Positions 8,987-18,528 are shown, counted from the first letter of the stretch. The stretch: DNA of 64,000 nucleotides from Carnobacterium alterfunditum DSM 5972 (GCF_000744115.1 NZ_JQLG01000004.1:1365001-1429000), one strand, 5' to 3'. Notes: a model not told the origin generated them from the sequence alone. Numbers and translations are program-made.

Positions 8987-9823
8987 ATGTCTATAGATTG
9001 GTCACAATTAGTAACGTGGCGAAATTTTATTAATGTAGCAGATATATTAGTGGTTACATTTTTTATTTACCAACTTATTAAAATTTTGCGTGGTACAAGA
9101 GCCGTTCAATTATTAAAGGGAATTGCTATAATCATGTTAATAAAAGTAGCTAGTTTTTTTCTAGGATTACAAACAGTGGACTGGATCGTTGATTTAGTGA
9201 TCCAATGGAGTGTCCTTGCCGTTATCATTATTTTTCAGCCAGAATTACGAAGAGGGCTAGAGCATCTTGGTCGAGGATCTATTTTTAATCGAACAAAAAG
9301 AAAAATCAATCCTGGAGAAAATTTAGTTCAACAATTAGTAAAGGCTGTTCAATATATGGCGAAAAGAAGAATTGGTGCTTTGATCTCTATCCAAATGGAT
9401 ACAGAATTGGATGAATTTATCGGGACAGGAATTGCCCTAGATGCGGATATCTCTAGCGAGTTATTGATTAATATCTTCATTCCGAATACACCATTGCATG
9501 ATGGAGCAGTAATTATTAGAGATTATAAAATAGCCTCTGCTGCTAGTTATTTACCATTATCTGAGAGTACATTGATTTCTAAAGAACTAGGAACAAGACA
9601 TAGGGCTGCAATTGGTTTAAGTGAAGTAACCGATGCTGTGACTATTATTGTTTCAGAAGAAACTGGTGGAGTGAGCGTTTCATATAAAGGTGAATTGTTA
9701 CGAGAATTATCCAAAGAAGATTTTGAGAAATTCTTAAGTAAAAATTTGATTATTGATGAAGAAAAAGTAAAGAAAAATTCTTTCCAAGAATTGGTGGATA
9801 GTTTTAAAAAAGGGGGCTTCTAA
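8987..9823 (+). CDS. cdaA: Diadenylate cyclase CdaA (DacA)
   Basis: This enzyme makes cyclic di-AMP from two ATP at the membrane; c-di-AMP controls potassium and osmolyte uptake and wall homeostasis. Three N-terminal membrane segments (about residues 15-35, 42-60, 66-83) precede the DAC domain (about 105-245). The two catalytic motifs are intact: DGA at 172-174 in TPLHDGAVII, and RHRAA at 204-208. The length of 278 residues is normal. The start is at GGAGGTGCGTAT-ATG; an upstream in-frame ATG at 8954 lacks a binding site. It is followed after three nt by cdaR and then glmM, the conserved Firmicute operon in which CdaR and GlmM modulate the cyclase. Confidence 0.97.
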   Translation: MSIDWSQLVTWRNFINVADILVVTFFIYQLIKILRGTRAVQLLKGIAIIMLIKVASFFLGLQTVDWIVDLVIQWSVLAVIIIFQPELRRGLEHLGRGSIFNRTKRKINPGENLVQQLVKAVQYMAKRRIGALISIQMDTELDEFIGTGIALDADISSELLINIFIPNTPLHDGAVIIRDYKIASAASYLPLSESTLISKELGTRHRAAIGLSEVTDAVTIIVSEETGGVSVSYKGELLRELSKEDFEKFLSKNLIIDEEKVKKNSFQELVDSFKKGGF

Positions 9824-9826
9824 ATA

Positions 9827-10990
9827 ATGGAGAAGATTTACAATAATCCATGGTTTATAAAAATAGTTGCACTCGCATTTGCTATTCTTCTCTTTACGTA
9901 TGTAAACAGTAGTAATAATAGGGGGCAAACAGCCAGTAATGTTGATGGGCTCAGTGCGACTACAACGGATACTATACTTGAGGTGCCAATTGTCGTTGAA
10001 ATCGACCAAGATAATTATTACGTAACGGGTTTTCCGGAAACTGTTTCAGTTGATATATCAGGACCTTCTAGTATTGTATTAAATACAAAAACGACTAAAA
10101 ATTTTGATATTGTAGCAGCTGATTTAGATAGTTTAGGGGTCGGTACTCATACAATTGAATTAGTTGCAGAAGGTCTTTCACCGCAACTAGATTATAAAGT
10201 TTCACCAGAAGAAGTGACGATAACTATCGAAGAAAAGAAAGTGGAAACATTTAGTGTTGAAGTTGAGTTCGACGATTCCTTGATTGAAGAAGATTTTGAA
10301 GCGGGTACACCAACTATTGATTACGAAACCATAGAATTAACCGGTACGGCTTCTACGATCGATCAAGTTGAAGAAGTTAAAGTAGTTGTAAATGGAGAAG
10401 AGGGTATCACAGAAGATATCGTTCAAACGCTGCCTGTTGTAATTAGTGACGCTGATGGAGAAAAATTAGATGTTGAACTTAATCCTAGTGAAGTAACGGT
10501 GAGCATACCGGTCGATCCAATCAAAAAAGAAGTACCAATCGTATTAAACCAAATGGGTACTGCGGATGCTGATTTAAGCTATGAATTGGGCATTAGCAAC
10601 CAGTCAGCTACCACAGTTGCTGTACAAGCAGATAATGAAATCTTAAGTAGTTTGAGCAGCTACCCAATCGATATTGATGTAACAGATATAACTGAAACAG
10701 CAACTCAAACAATTGATTTGCCCTTGCTTGATGGTGTAACAATTATAGATCCAGAAAAAATTGATGTAACTATAACAGTTACTAAAAAAAACTCACAGGA
10801 AAATGAACAGAATACTACTGAAATAAACGATGAAAGCTCAAGTTCAAATAATTCTAGTTCATCTAGTGAATCTACACAAATTGAAAGTGAAGAATCAGAG
10901 AGTGAACCTGCTTCAGACTCTGCTTCAGACTCTTCAAGTGAAAAATCCGATGAGTCATCAAGCGAATCTAGTCAAGAAGTAAGCGAATAG
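9827..10990 (+). CDS. cdaR: CdaR, YbbR-domain regulator of diadenylate cyclase
   Basis: A membrane-anchored extracellular protein that binds and modulates CdaA. One N-terminal membrane segment (about residues 10-26) is followed by tandem YbbR repeats, each with the VPI/V...I.G.P..V pattern (for example residues 60-90 and the IPVDPIKKEVPIVL region near 225-240). The last 66 residues (322-387) are almost entirely Ser, Glu, Asp, Asn and Thr, a low-complexity tail that would lie outside the membrane near the wall. The gene starts three nt after cdaA and is followed by glmM after 55 nt. The length of 387 is within the family's variable range; the tail accounts for much of the variation. Confidence 0.94.
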   Translation: MEKIYNNPWFIKIVALAFAILLFTYVNSSNNRGQTASNVDGLSATTTDTILEVPIVVEIDQDNYYVTGFPETVSVDISGPSSIVLNTKTTKNFDIVAADLDSLGVGTHTIELVAEGLSPQLDYKVSPEEVTITIEEKKVETFSVEVEFDDSLIEEDFEAGTPTIDYETIELTGTASTIDQVEEVKVVVNGEEGITEDIVQTLPVVISDADGEKLDVELNPSEVTVSIPVDPIKKEVPIVLNQMGTADADLSYELGISNQSATTVAVQADNEILSSLSSYPIDIDVTDITETATQTIDLPLLDGVTIIDPEKIDVTITVTKKNSQENEQNTTEINDESSSSNNSSSSSESTQIESEESESEPASDSASDSSSEKSDESSSESSQEVSE

Positions 10991-11045
10991 GAAAAAAGTA
11001 AGCCTGTATGAATAAGGTTTGAACTTTGAAAAGGGGTAAAGTAAA

Positions 11046-12404
11046 ATGGGAAAATATTTTGGAACAGATGGAGTAAGAGGTGTTGCTAACTCTGAGTTAA
11101 CTCCAGAATTAGCTTTTAAATTAGGAAGATATGGCGGGTTTGTTTTAACCCAGCATGCTGAAGGTGAGGAACATCCACGTGTTTTAGTTGGAAGAGATAC
11201 TCGTATTTCTGGTGAGATGTTAGAATCTGCCTTGATTGCTGGTCTTTTATCAGTCGGAATCGAGGTAATGAAACTAGGCGTCATAACAACTCCTGGAGTA
11301 GCTTATTTAACACGTATCCAAAGAGCAGCAGCAGGTGTAATGATTTCAGCTTCACACAATCCTGCACCTGATAATGGTATCAAATTCTTCGGATCAGATG
11401 GTTATAAATTATTTGATGCTACTGAATTAGAAATTGAAGCATTATTAGATGAAGATATTGATAATTTGCCTCGTCCAAGTGCAAAAGGTTTAGGTACGGT
11501 TGATGAATATCCAGAAGGTGCTTTAAAATATACTCAATTTCTACAACAAACGATTCCAAATGATCTAGCTGGATTACAAGTTTGTTTAGATGGTGCTAAT
11601 GGAGCAACGAGCCCTCTTATTAATCGGTTATTTGCAGATTTAGAAACAGAGTTCGACGTAATGGCATCAACACCAAACGGGTTAAATATTAATGATGGTG
11701 TTGGTTCAACACATCCTGAGAAATTAGCTGAATTTGTAGTTGAAAAAGGTGCCGATGCTGGATTAGCTTTCGACGGTGACGGCGATAGAGTCATAGCGAT
11801 TGATGAGTTAGGCAATATCATTGACGGAGATAAGATTATGTTTATTTGTGGGAAATATTTGCAAGAAAAAGGCCGTTTGAAAAAAGATACGATCGTCTCT
11901 ACGGTTATGAGCAACTTAGGATTCCACAAAGCAATTGAGGCAAACAATATGATTGCTCTTCAAACGAAAGTTGGCGATCGTTACGTAGTTGAAGAAATGC
12001 GTAAAAACGGCTACAATTTTGGTGGGGAACAATCAGGACATTTGGTGTTTTTAGACTACAACACTACTGGTGATGGAATGTTATCAGGAATTCAATTGTT
12101 GAATGTTATGAAAGAAACAGGAAAAAAACTTTCAGAACTAGCTGCAGAAGTTCAAACGTATCCTCAAAAATTGGTCAATATTCGCGTTAGTAATAAAAAT
12201 GGAGCAATGGATGTGCCAGCAATTAAGGCCATCATTGATGAAGTTGAGAGTGAAATGAACGGTAATGGACGTATTTTAGTTCGTCCTAGCGGAACTGAGC
12301 CGTTACTTCGTGTAATGGCAGAAGCTCCTTCGCAAGAAAAAGTAAATCTTTATGTTGATCGAATTGCTGCTGTTGTAAAAGAAGAAATTGGTTTGGCTGA
12401 ATAA
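11046..12404 (+). CDS. glmM: Phosphoglucosamine mutase GlmM
   Basis: Converts glucosamine-6-phosphate to glucosamine-1-phosphate, the first committed step toward UDP-GlcNAc for peptidoglycan and teichoic acid. The four alpha-D-phosphohexomutase signatures are present: catalytic phosphoserine Ser103 in ISASHNP, the metal loop DGDGDR near 242-247, the sugar-binding GGEQSGH near 325-331, and the phosphate-binding [10 protein letters not shown] near 415. The length of 452 is typical. Start ATG follows AAAGGGG. It is the third gene of cdaA-cdaR-glmM. In relatives GlmM binds and inhibits CdaA, linking wall precursor supply to c-di-AMP. It competes with NagB (40231) for glucosamine-6-phosphate. Confidence 0.97.
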   Translation: MGKYFGTDGVRGVANSELTPELAFKLGRYGGFVLTQHAEGEEHPRVLVGRDTRISGEMLESALIAGLLSVGIEVMKLGVITTPGVAYLTRIQRAAAGVMISASHNPAPDNGIKFFGSDGYKLFDATELEIEALLDEDIDNLPRPSAKGLGTVDEYPEGALKYTQFLQQTIPNDLAGLQVCLDGANGATSPLINRLFADLETEFDVMASTPNGLNINDGVGSTHPEKLAEFVVEKGADAGLAFDGDGDRVIAIDELGNIIDGDKIMFICGKYLQEKGRLKKDTIVSTVMSNLGFHKAIEANNMIALQTKVGDRYVVEEMRKNGYNFGGEQSGHLVFLDYNTTGDGMLSGIQLLNVMKETGKKLSELAAEVQTYPQKLVNIRVSNKNGAMDVPAIKAIIDEVESEMNGNGRILVRPSGTEPLLRVMAEAPSQEKVNLYVDRIAAVVKEEIGLAE

Positions 12405-12440
12405 AAATTATTTCTTAGTCGTTCTGATATAAATACAACT

Positions 12441-12488
12441 AAAAAAAGAGCTCTAAATCATTGATTTAGAGCTCTTTTTTTTTTTTGG
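12441..12488 (+). terminator. Terminator of cdaA-cdaR-glmM
   Basis: A long near-perfect stem around AGAGCTCTAAATC/GATTTAGAGCTCT with A-rich and T-rich arms and more than ten T. Confidence 0.9.
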
Positions 12489-12613
12489 AAAGTAGTGTAG
12501 GAGCTCTTTTAATAATCGTGGATTATATGCCAGTCGTTTTTGATTAAATTGTTCTTGAATTATTTTAACAGAGTGCATAAATCATGAATTAAAAAGATTT
12601 AAGGTAACTTTTG

Positions 12614-12642
12614 TTGCATAATGATCAGCGATATAGTATATT
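12614..12642 (+). promoter_or_regulatory. Promoter of the lysine-riboswitch transcript
   Basis: TTGCAT, a 17-nt spacer and TATATT. The predicted start lies about 15-20 nt before the riboswitch aptamer. Confidence 0.55.
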
Positions 12643-12664
12643 TAAAACCATAATTTAATAGAAA

Positions 12665-12832
12665 GATAGAGGTGCAATTTTTAAGAGTACAGTTATTGTG
12701 AAGGCACAATCTGATAGCTGGAAAGGAGAAATTGCCGAAGTGTACAGTATTGCCAAGTACTGTATGCTGGGGTTAAACAGAATATGTTTAACACTGTCGA
12801 AAATTTCAATATGAAGTTTTTGAAGGGCTATC
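12665..12832 (+). ncRNA. Lysine riboswitch (L box) aptamer
   Basis: The sequence follows the L-box pattern: GATAGAGGTGC at the 5' end, AAGAGTA, GGAGAAATTGCCGAAG in the core, then TGCTGG, an ACTGTC segment, the P5 hairpin, and GGGCTATC at the 3' end, which closes P1 with GATAG. It lies about 100 nt before a transporter gene, with a terminator between. Known L boxes bind lysine and then favour termination; here that would shut off uptake when lysine is abundant. Confidence 0.92.
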
Positions 12833-12871
12833 AACAAAAGGGTTAAAGGGACATTACATATGGAACTATTC

Positions 12872-12909
12872 TAACACCTTGAGTTGTATAGAACTCAAGG
12901 TGTTTTTTT
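12872..12909 (+). terminator. Riboswitch-controlled terminator
   Basis: Stem AACACCTTGAGTT/AACTCAAGGTGTT with a 6-nt loop and seven T, placed between the L-box aptamer and the transporter start codon. This is the expected expression platform. Confidence 0.9.
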
Positions 12910-12935
12910 GTGCACAAGTAGAGAGGGAGTTTAGA

Positions 12936-14639
12936 ATGAAAAAGAAAGTTGCTATCGGTTTATTCATTAGTGCGTTTATCTTATTTTCAATGAATGGAGA
13001 GTTTCGAGATGCTACTGGTGACACAGTGGACTTTGGTTGGTTTTCTCTAGTACCGCCAGTTGTATCCATTATTTTAGCGTTTATTTCAAAGGATGTTATT
13101 ATTTCATTGTTCTTTGGTATTTTTGCTGGAGGGTTTATCTTGCATTTAGCAGATGGATCGATTTTCTATGCGATCGTTCAATCATTTTTAAGTATAGTTG
13201 ATTATACGCTAAACTCATTAGCTGATCCGTGGAACGCAGGAATCATTTTACAAGTGCTCACTATTGGTGGATTGATCGCACTGATGACAAAAATGGGAGG
13301 AGCAAAAGCTATTGCAAATGCACTATCCAAAAAAGCAAAAGGTCCTATTAGTGCTCAAATCATCACTTGGATTTTAGGCATTTTACTTTTTTTCGATGAC
13401 TACGCAAACTCATTGATTGTTGGTCCAGTTATGCGTCCAGTAACGGATGAAAAGAAAGTATCACGTGAAAAACTGTCCTTTATCGTAGATGCTACAGCTG
13501 CTCCGATTGCTGGAATTGCATTGATTTCTACTTGGGTCGGTTACGAAGTAGGATTGATCAAAGATGGGTATGAAGCTATCGGTCAAGAAGTCAATGCTTA
13601 TAGTATTTTTGTTGAAACGATTCCTTATCGCTTTTATAATATTTTAATGCTTTTATTTGTATTATCTACAGCTGTATTTTTAAGAGAATTTGGTCCTATG
13701 CTGACAGCAGAAAGAAGAGCGCGAAAATACGATCAAACAAATGAAGCAGATATCAATCCTAATGCTTCAAATGAAATTGATGAAATGGAGCCAGCTGAAG
13801 GGATACACCTGAGCATTTGGAACGCGATTGTTCCGATCAGTACCTTGATCGGTGTTGCTATTGTTGGTTTTTACGTCAATGGATATCAGGCTATCTTAAC
13901 AGGAGAAGATACTGCATTAATAAACTCGCTAAAAGAAAGTCCATTTTCATTTACGTCCATCCAAGAAGCTTTTGGGGCATCGGATGCGAGCATCGTATTG
14001 TTCCAAGCAGCACTGTTGGCAAGTATCGTAGCTATGACTATGGGAGTATCACAAAAGATATTTACATGGGGTAAAGCAGTTGAAACGTGGATAAATGGGA
14101 TGAAATCACTTGTTATCACAGGGGCCATCCTATTACTGGCATGGTCATTAAGTGAGATTATAACCGATTTAGGAACGGCTCAATTTTTAGTTTCATTATT
14201 ATCTGATTCTATGCCGGCATTCTTGCTGCCATCTGTTATTTTTATCTTAGGTTCCATCATTTCCTTTGCAACTGGGACGTCTTATGGCACAATGGGGATC
14301 TTGATGCCTCTGACGATACCTTTAGCAGCAGCTTTATCACCAGATCCAGAATTTATTGTTATGTCTGCGGGAGCAGTCTTAACAGGAGCGATTTTTGGTG
14401 ATCATTGTTCGCCGATTTCAGATACAACGATTCTTTCTTCAATGGGTGCAGGTGTGAACCATATGGAGCATGTTAAAACCCAAATACCTTATGCCATGTT
14501 AGTTGGTTCTATTGCTGTTTTATTCGGCTTCATCCCAGTCGGGTTAGGTATGCCGATAGGGATCGTCCTTCCCATTTCGATGATCATCATCGTTTTAGCC
14601 GTTTATTTCTTTGGTAAACCGATCGAGGAAAAGAAATAG
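12936..14639 (+). CDS. lysW: NhaC-family antiporter, likely lysine transporter (LysW type)
   Basis: A 567-residue membrane protein of the NhaC Na+/H+ antiporter family with about eleven to thirteen hydrophobic segments. Family features include GGLIALMTKMGGAKA, the conserved FFDDYANSLIVGPVMRP segment and GDHCSPISDTTILSS, which contains the acidic and polar residues of the transport path. Most NhaC homologues exchange Na+/H+, but those behind lysine riboswitches in Firmicutes have been proposed as lysine transporters (LysW). The L box here puts this gene in that group. ATG at 12936 follows AGGGAG; an earlier in-frame ATG at 12879 lies in the terminator stem and cannot be the start. It is monocistronic with its own terminator. 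Confidence 0.88.
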   Translation: MKKKVAIGLFISAFILFSMNGEFRDATGDTVDFGWFSLVPPVVSIILAFISKDVIISLFFGIFAGGFILHLADGSIFYAIVQSFLSIVDYTLNSLADPWNAGIILQVLTIGGLIALMTKMGGAKAIANALSKKAKGPISAQIITWILGILLFFDDYANSLIVGPVMRPVTDEKKVSREKLSFIVDATAAPIAGIALISTWVGYEVGLIKDGYEAIGQEVNAYSIFVETIPYRFYNILMLLFVLSTAVFLREFGPMLTAERRARKYDQTNEADINPNASNEIDEMEPAEGIHLSIWNAIVPISTLIGVAIVGFYVNGYQAILTGEDTALINSLKESPFSFTSIQEAFGASDASIVLFQAALLASIVAMTMGVSQKIFTWGKAVETWINGMKSLVITGAILLLAWSLSEIITDLGTAQFLVSLLSDSMPAFLLPSVIFILGSIISFATGTSYGTMGILMPLTIPLAAALSPDPEFIVMSAGAVLTGAIFGDHCSPISDTTILSSMGAGVNHMEHVKTQIPYAMLVGSIAVLFGFIPVGLGMPIGIVLPISMIIIVLAVYFFGKPIEEKK

Positions 14640-14679
14640 AAGACTAAATTTTTTAAATTTCATCAACTTAATGATTGAC

Positions 14680-14717
14680 TAAAAAAAGAGAATCCACAAA
14701 TTGGATTCTCTTTTTTT
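14680..14717. terminator. Bidirectional terminator between convergent genes
   Basis: Stem AAAGAGAATCC/GGATTCTCTTT with flanking A and T runs between lysW (+) and the Zn-peptidase gene (-). Confidence 0.88.
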
Positions 14718-14734
14718 GTATAATGGATCGTTGG

Positions 14735-15424
14735 TTAGTCATTCCTTCTGCCGCCAAATAATAGAACTAATCTAAGAACTTGCAAGAAGGATGCAATTGC
14801 TGCCGCAACATAAGTAAGTGCTGCTGCACTTAAAACTTTCTTAGCTTGTGAGACCTCATTAGGACTTAAAATCTGGTGATCTCTTAAAATAGCAACGGCC
14901 CGGTTAGAAGCGTTAAATTCAACGGGTAATGTAACCAATTGGAAAAGCAATGCTATAGAAAAGAAAATGATACCCAGATTGATCAACGTTTGATTGTAAC
15001 CAAAAATAAAACCTAACAAAATCATGGGAAAAGAGATTTTTTGTCCGAAATTTGTTGCTGGAACTAACGCACTTCTTAGTTTTAATGGAATGTAGTTCCT
15101 TTGATCTTGGATGGCATGCCCTACTTCATGAGCAGCAACACCAATAGCAGCAACAGATCGTGACTGACGTGTGGTATCTGAAAGACGTAAAATATCGGTA
15201 CTTGAGTCGTAATGGTCTGTTAAATCACCACTAACGGCCTCAATTTTGACATGCTGTAATCCCGCATTATCTAAAATCAGACGCGAAACTTCAGTTGCAG
15301 TATAGCCTTTTGAATTATTAATGCTGCTATATTTTTTATACGTACTTTTAACGAAGGAGCTCGCAATTCCAGACAATATAACACCAATAATAATTAAAAT
15401 ATAGGTTGGGTCAAAGAAAAACAT
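14735..15424 (-). CDS. yugP: Membrane zinc metallopeptidase, YugP family
   Basis: A putative neutral zinc peptidase of the YugP family (DUF2268-like fold, function unproven). The zinc motif HEVGH is at residues 99-103 in AAHEVGHAIQDQ. An N-terminal membrane segment (about residues 6-22) and two or three C-terminal hydrophobic segments place it in the membrane. The family length is 220-235, so 229 residues is complete. ATG at 15424 follows AAAGGTGG eight nt upstream and is preferred over the in-frame GTG at 15436. It is convergent with lysW and divergent from the P-type ATPase gene. The substrate is unknown. Confidence 0.88.
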   Translation of the reverse strand: MFFFDPTYILIIIGVILSGIASSFVKSTYKKYSSINNSKGYTATEVSRLILDNAGLQHVKIEAVSGDLTDHYDSSTDILRLSDTTRQSRSVAAIGVAAHEVGHAIQDQRNYIPLKLRSALVPATNFGQKISFPMILLGFIFGYNQTLINLGIIFFSIALLFQLVTLPVEFNASNRAVAILRDHQILSPNEVSQAKKVLSAAALTYVAAAIASFLQVLRLVLLFGGRRND

Positions 15425-15795
15425 CTTAGTTTCCACCTTTCGACTTCTTTTTGATTAGTATAACATAAGCGGTGAATGCCAGATATGAAGATTTTTATAA
15501 TATTATGGAATTTTTGAAGAAATATAGGTACTGCTTGTAGCTGTGTAAATGATGCGGATCGTCTCTTGGTTCTCTACAAGTAGAACCATCAATTCACCAG
15601 AAGAGCTTTTGTGGTGTTGCAGGAATACTAGGTGTTAAACAGCTACTAGTATTCCTACTCTATTTAATAAAAAACGTTAAAACACGTATACTTTGCTTTA
15701 AAAAACAGTGAAAGTTATAATCAGATTGATAAATGGGAATCAATTTTTTTGTCTTTAATGATAATTTTGATTGGACCGGAAAGGATGGATGATAG
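15425..15795 (+). promoter_or_regulatory. Structured leader before the P-type ATPase gene
   Basis: Four successive hairpins are visible: 15567-15588 (TGGTTCT/AGAACCA), 15595-15618 (CACCA/TGGTG), 15624-15657 (GGAATACTAG/CTAGTATTCC, 10 bp perfect), and 15725-15744 (ATTGAT/ATCAAT followed by seven T). The last resembles a weak intrinsic terminator just upstream of the start codon. The arrangement suggests an attenuator or metal-sensing RNA. It does not show the core sequence of the yybP-ykoY manganese riboswitch that often precedes such ATPases. The left end also carries the minus-strand promoter region for yugP. TATACT at 15687 could be an internal -10. Confidence 0.4.
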
Positions 15796-18468
15796 ATGGA
15801 AAGAAAGCAGCAACTTAAAGAAGCTTTTTTTACTCAGGATGAAGAAACCGTTCTAAAAAAAATGGGAACAACTCAAAAAGGACTCACATCTAATGAGGCC
15901 GAAAAGCGCATCATAGAATATGGACCAAACGAATTAGATCAAGGGAAAAATAAGAGTATAATCGTTAAATTTCTAGAGCAGTTCAAAGATTTTATGATTC
16001 TAGTCTTGTTGGCGGCAGCGCTCATTTCCGCTATTTTTGGAAATATCACGGATGGCATTATTATCTTAGTCGTTGTTGTATTGAATGCGGTATTAGGTGT
16101 TTATCAAGAAGCAAAAGCAGAGGAAGCTATTGATGCTTTAAAGAAAATGTCATCTCCGGAAGCAAGAGTTAAGCGAGATGGCAATGTTATTTCTTTAAAA
16201 AGTGACCAATTAGTTCCTGGAGATATCTTGTTATTGGAAGCTGGTGATGTAGTAGCGGCTGATCTACGGTTATTTGAAAGTGCTTCACTTAAAATAGAGG
16301 AATCTGCATTAACAGGAGAATCAGAAGCGGTAGAAAAAGATGTTACTGTGATCGAAAATGAAAAGGTAGGCATTGGTGAGCGACTAAATATGGCTTTCAT
16401 GAACAGTAATGTGACTTATGGTCGTGGAGAAGGAGTCGTTGTTGGAACAGGCATGAATACAGAAGTAGGTAAAATTGCAGATATACTGGCAACCTCTGAA
16501 GAAACAATGACTCCTTTGCAAGAAAATTTAAACCGTTTAGGAAAATATTTAACCGTTGCAATTTTGATTATTGCGGTAGTGATGTTTGGTGTAGGGATGT
16601 ACAATGGCCGTGAATGGTTAGATATGTTGTTGACATCGATTTCTTTGGCAGTCGCAGCTATACCGGAAGGACTGCCGGCAATCGTGACTATTATTTTAGC
16701 TTTAGGTACACAAAAGATGGCAAAACGCAAAGCACTGATCAGAAATTTACCAGCTGTTGAAACGTTGGGCAGCACTGATATTATTTGCACAGATAAGACA
16801 GGGACCTTAACGATGAATAAAATGACTATTGAAAAGGTCTACTTCAATGGAGTGATACAAGATGTTAAAGAAGATATTGATTTAGGGACTCAAGTTGTTC
16901 GAGTCATGACCTATAGCAATGATACACAGGTCGCGAATGACGGAACATTGATTGGAGATCCAACAGAAACAGCGATGGTTCAATACGCTATCGATAAAGG
17001 AATGAATGTTCAAGAAGAATTATCTAAAGAGCCGCGAATTGCTGAAGTTCCTTTTGATTCAGATCGTAAATTGATGTCAACGATCCATCAGCTGCCGGAT
17101 GGGAAATTTTTTATTAGTGCAAAAGGAGCGCCGGATGAACTGCTGAAAAGATGTACGCAAATAGACAATAAAGGAAAGATAGCACCATTAGATGAAAAAA
17201 CTAATCAAACCATTTTAGATACGAATCATGATTTAGCAACTCAAGCTTTAAGAGTGTTGGCGATGGCTTACAAAATCGTAGACCAAATGCCTAAAGATAT
17301 CACAACGCAAGGAGTCGAACAAAATTTGGTCTTTGCTGGTATGACCGGGATGATCGATCCAGAGAGGGCCGAAGCTAAAGATGCGGTCAGAGTCGCTAAG
17401 GAGGCTGGAATCCGTTCGGTCATGATTACGGGAGACCATAGAGATACAGCTGAAGCTATTGCACGCCGATTGGGTATTTTAGCAGAAAACCAACAAGGCG
17501 GTGTGCTGACGGGTACCGAATTAAACCAAATTGATGATAATGATTTTGCTTCTAGGGTAAAGGATTATTCTGTTTATGCTAGGGTATCTCCTGAACACAA
17601 GGTTCGTATTGTTAAAGCTTGGCAAAAAGCGGGGAAAATCGTGGCTATGACTGGTGACGGTGTCAACGATGCACCTGCGCTTAAAATTGCTGATATTGGC
17701 ATAGGAATGGGAATCACAGGTACAGAAGTCTCAAAAGGTGCAAGCGATATGGTCTTAGCAGACGACAACTTTTCAACGATCGTCATTTCGGTAGAAGAAG
17801 GGCGCAAGGTATTTTCAAATATCCAAAAAGCTATCCAATTCTTATTATCGGCTAACCTAGGAGAAGTTCTGACATTATTTATCGCTACTCTACTAGGATG
17901 GAGCATTTTAGCACCCGTTCACATTTTATGGATCAATCTTGTGACCGATACATTTCCAGCAATCGCACTAGGCTTAGAACCAGCAGAAGCAGATGCGATG
18001 AAAAAACCACCAAGAGGACGAAAAGCAACGTTCTTTTCAAATGGTGTTTTGCCAAGCTTGATCTACCAAGGGATTTTTGAAGGAATAATCACTTTATTTG
18101 TTTACTGGTGGGCAACTAACAACCCAGTGCATGCAAATGATGTAGAGTTGGTCCATGCAGATGCGTTAACCATGGTATTTGCCACATTAGGATTGCTTCA
18201 GTTATTCCATGCCTTTAATGTCAAATCGATTAAAAAATCATTGTTCACGGTTGGCTTCTTTAAAAATAAAGCTTTCAACTTAGCAATTCTATTGTCAGCT
18301 GCATTATTAAGTGTGGTTATCTTAATACCGGGGTTAAATGATGCGTTTAGTGTATCTCCATTAAATGTTGAACAATGGTTGTTGGTATTTGGAGCAGCTA
18401 TTTCAATTATTCCTTTAGTGGAAATAGTGAAGTTCTTTATGCGTAAGTTTTCTAATGATGAACAGTAA
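15796..18468 (+). CDS. P-type Ca2+-transporting ATPase (SERCA/PMCA type)
   Basis: An 890-residue type II P-type ATPase that exports Ca2+, possibly also Mn2+, using ATP. In order: an N-terminal cation ATPase domain (residues 15-75), actuator motif TGES (173-176), M4 motif IPEGLP (289-294), phosphorylation site DKTGTLT (Asp333), KGAPDELLKRC in the nucleotide-binding domain (about 445), TGDHRDTA, hinge TGDGVNDAP near 620, and the C-terminal membrane half. The intact PEGLP matches calcium pumps of the LMCA1/YloB group. The start ATG follows GGAAAGGATGG. It is monocistronic and preceded by a structured leader. Ion specificity between Ca2+ and Mn2+ cannot be decided from sequence alone. Confidence 0.93.
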   Translation: MERKQQLKEAFFTQDEETVLKKMGTTQKGLTSNEAEKRIIEYGPNELDQGKNKSIIVKFLEQFKDFMILVLLAAALISAIFGNITDGIIILVVVVLNAVLGVYQEAKAEEAIDALKKMSSPEARVKRDGNVISLKSDQLVPGDILLLEAGDVVAADLRLFESASLKIEESALTGESEAVEKDVTVIENEKVGIGERLNMAFMNSNVTYGRGEGVVVGTGMNTEVGKIADILATSEETMTPLQENLNRLGKYLTVAILIIAVVMFGVGMYNGREWLDMLLTSISLAVAAIPEGLPAIVTIILALGTQKMAKRKALIRNLPAVETLGSTDIICTDKTGTLTMNKMTIEKVYFNGVIQDVKEDIDLGTQVVRVMTYSNDTQVANDGTLIGDPTETAMVQYAIDKGMNVQEELSKEPRIAEVPFDSDRKLMSTIHQLPDGKFFISAKGAPDELLKRCTQIDNKGKIAPLDEKTNQTILDTNHDLATQALRVLAMAYKIVDQMPKDITTQGVEQNLVFAGMTGMIDPERAEAKDAVRVAKEAGIRSVMITGDHRDTAEAIARRLGILAENQQGGVLTGTELNQIDDNDFASRVKDYSVYARVSPEHKVRIVKAWQKAGKIVAMTGDGVNDAPALKIADIGIGMGITGTEVSKGASDMVLADDNFSTIVISVEEGRKVFSNIQKAIQFLLSANLGEVLTLFIATLLGWSILAPVHILWINLVTDTFPAIALGLEPAEADAMKKPPRGRKATFFSNGVLPSLIYQGIFEGIITLFVYWWATNNPVHANDVELVHADALTMVFATLGLLQLFHAFNVKSIKKSLFTVGFFKNKAFNLAILLSAALLSVVILIPGLNDAFSVSPLNVEQWLLVFGAAISIIPLVEIVKFFMRKFSNDEQ

Positions 18469-18492
18469 TGAAGGATAAGAAATTGAAATTTT

Positions 18493-18528
18493 GAAAAAGC
18501 ATCCCTATATATTTAGGGGTGCTTTTTC
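18493..18528 (+). terminator. Terminator of the P-type ATPase gene
   Basis: A 15-bp stem (GAAAAAGCATCCCTA with TAGGGGTGCTTTTTC) followed by a T-rich tract. Confidence 0.85.

Noticed and set aside
12879-12935. Earlier in-frame start for the NhaC-type gene
   Set aside because: The codon lies inside the riboswitch terminator stem; ATG at 12936 has a proper binding site.
13817-14128. Open frames of 80-85 codons overlapping the NhaC-type gene
   Set aside because: They are shadows in other frames of a well supported membrane protein.
15437-15795. yybP-ykoY manganese riboswitch before the P-type ATPase gene
   Set aside because: The conserved core of that class could not be found by eye; the leader is reported only as an unassigned structure.
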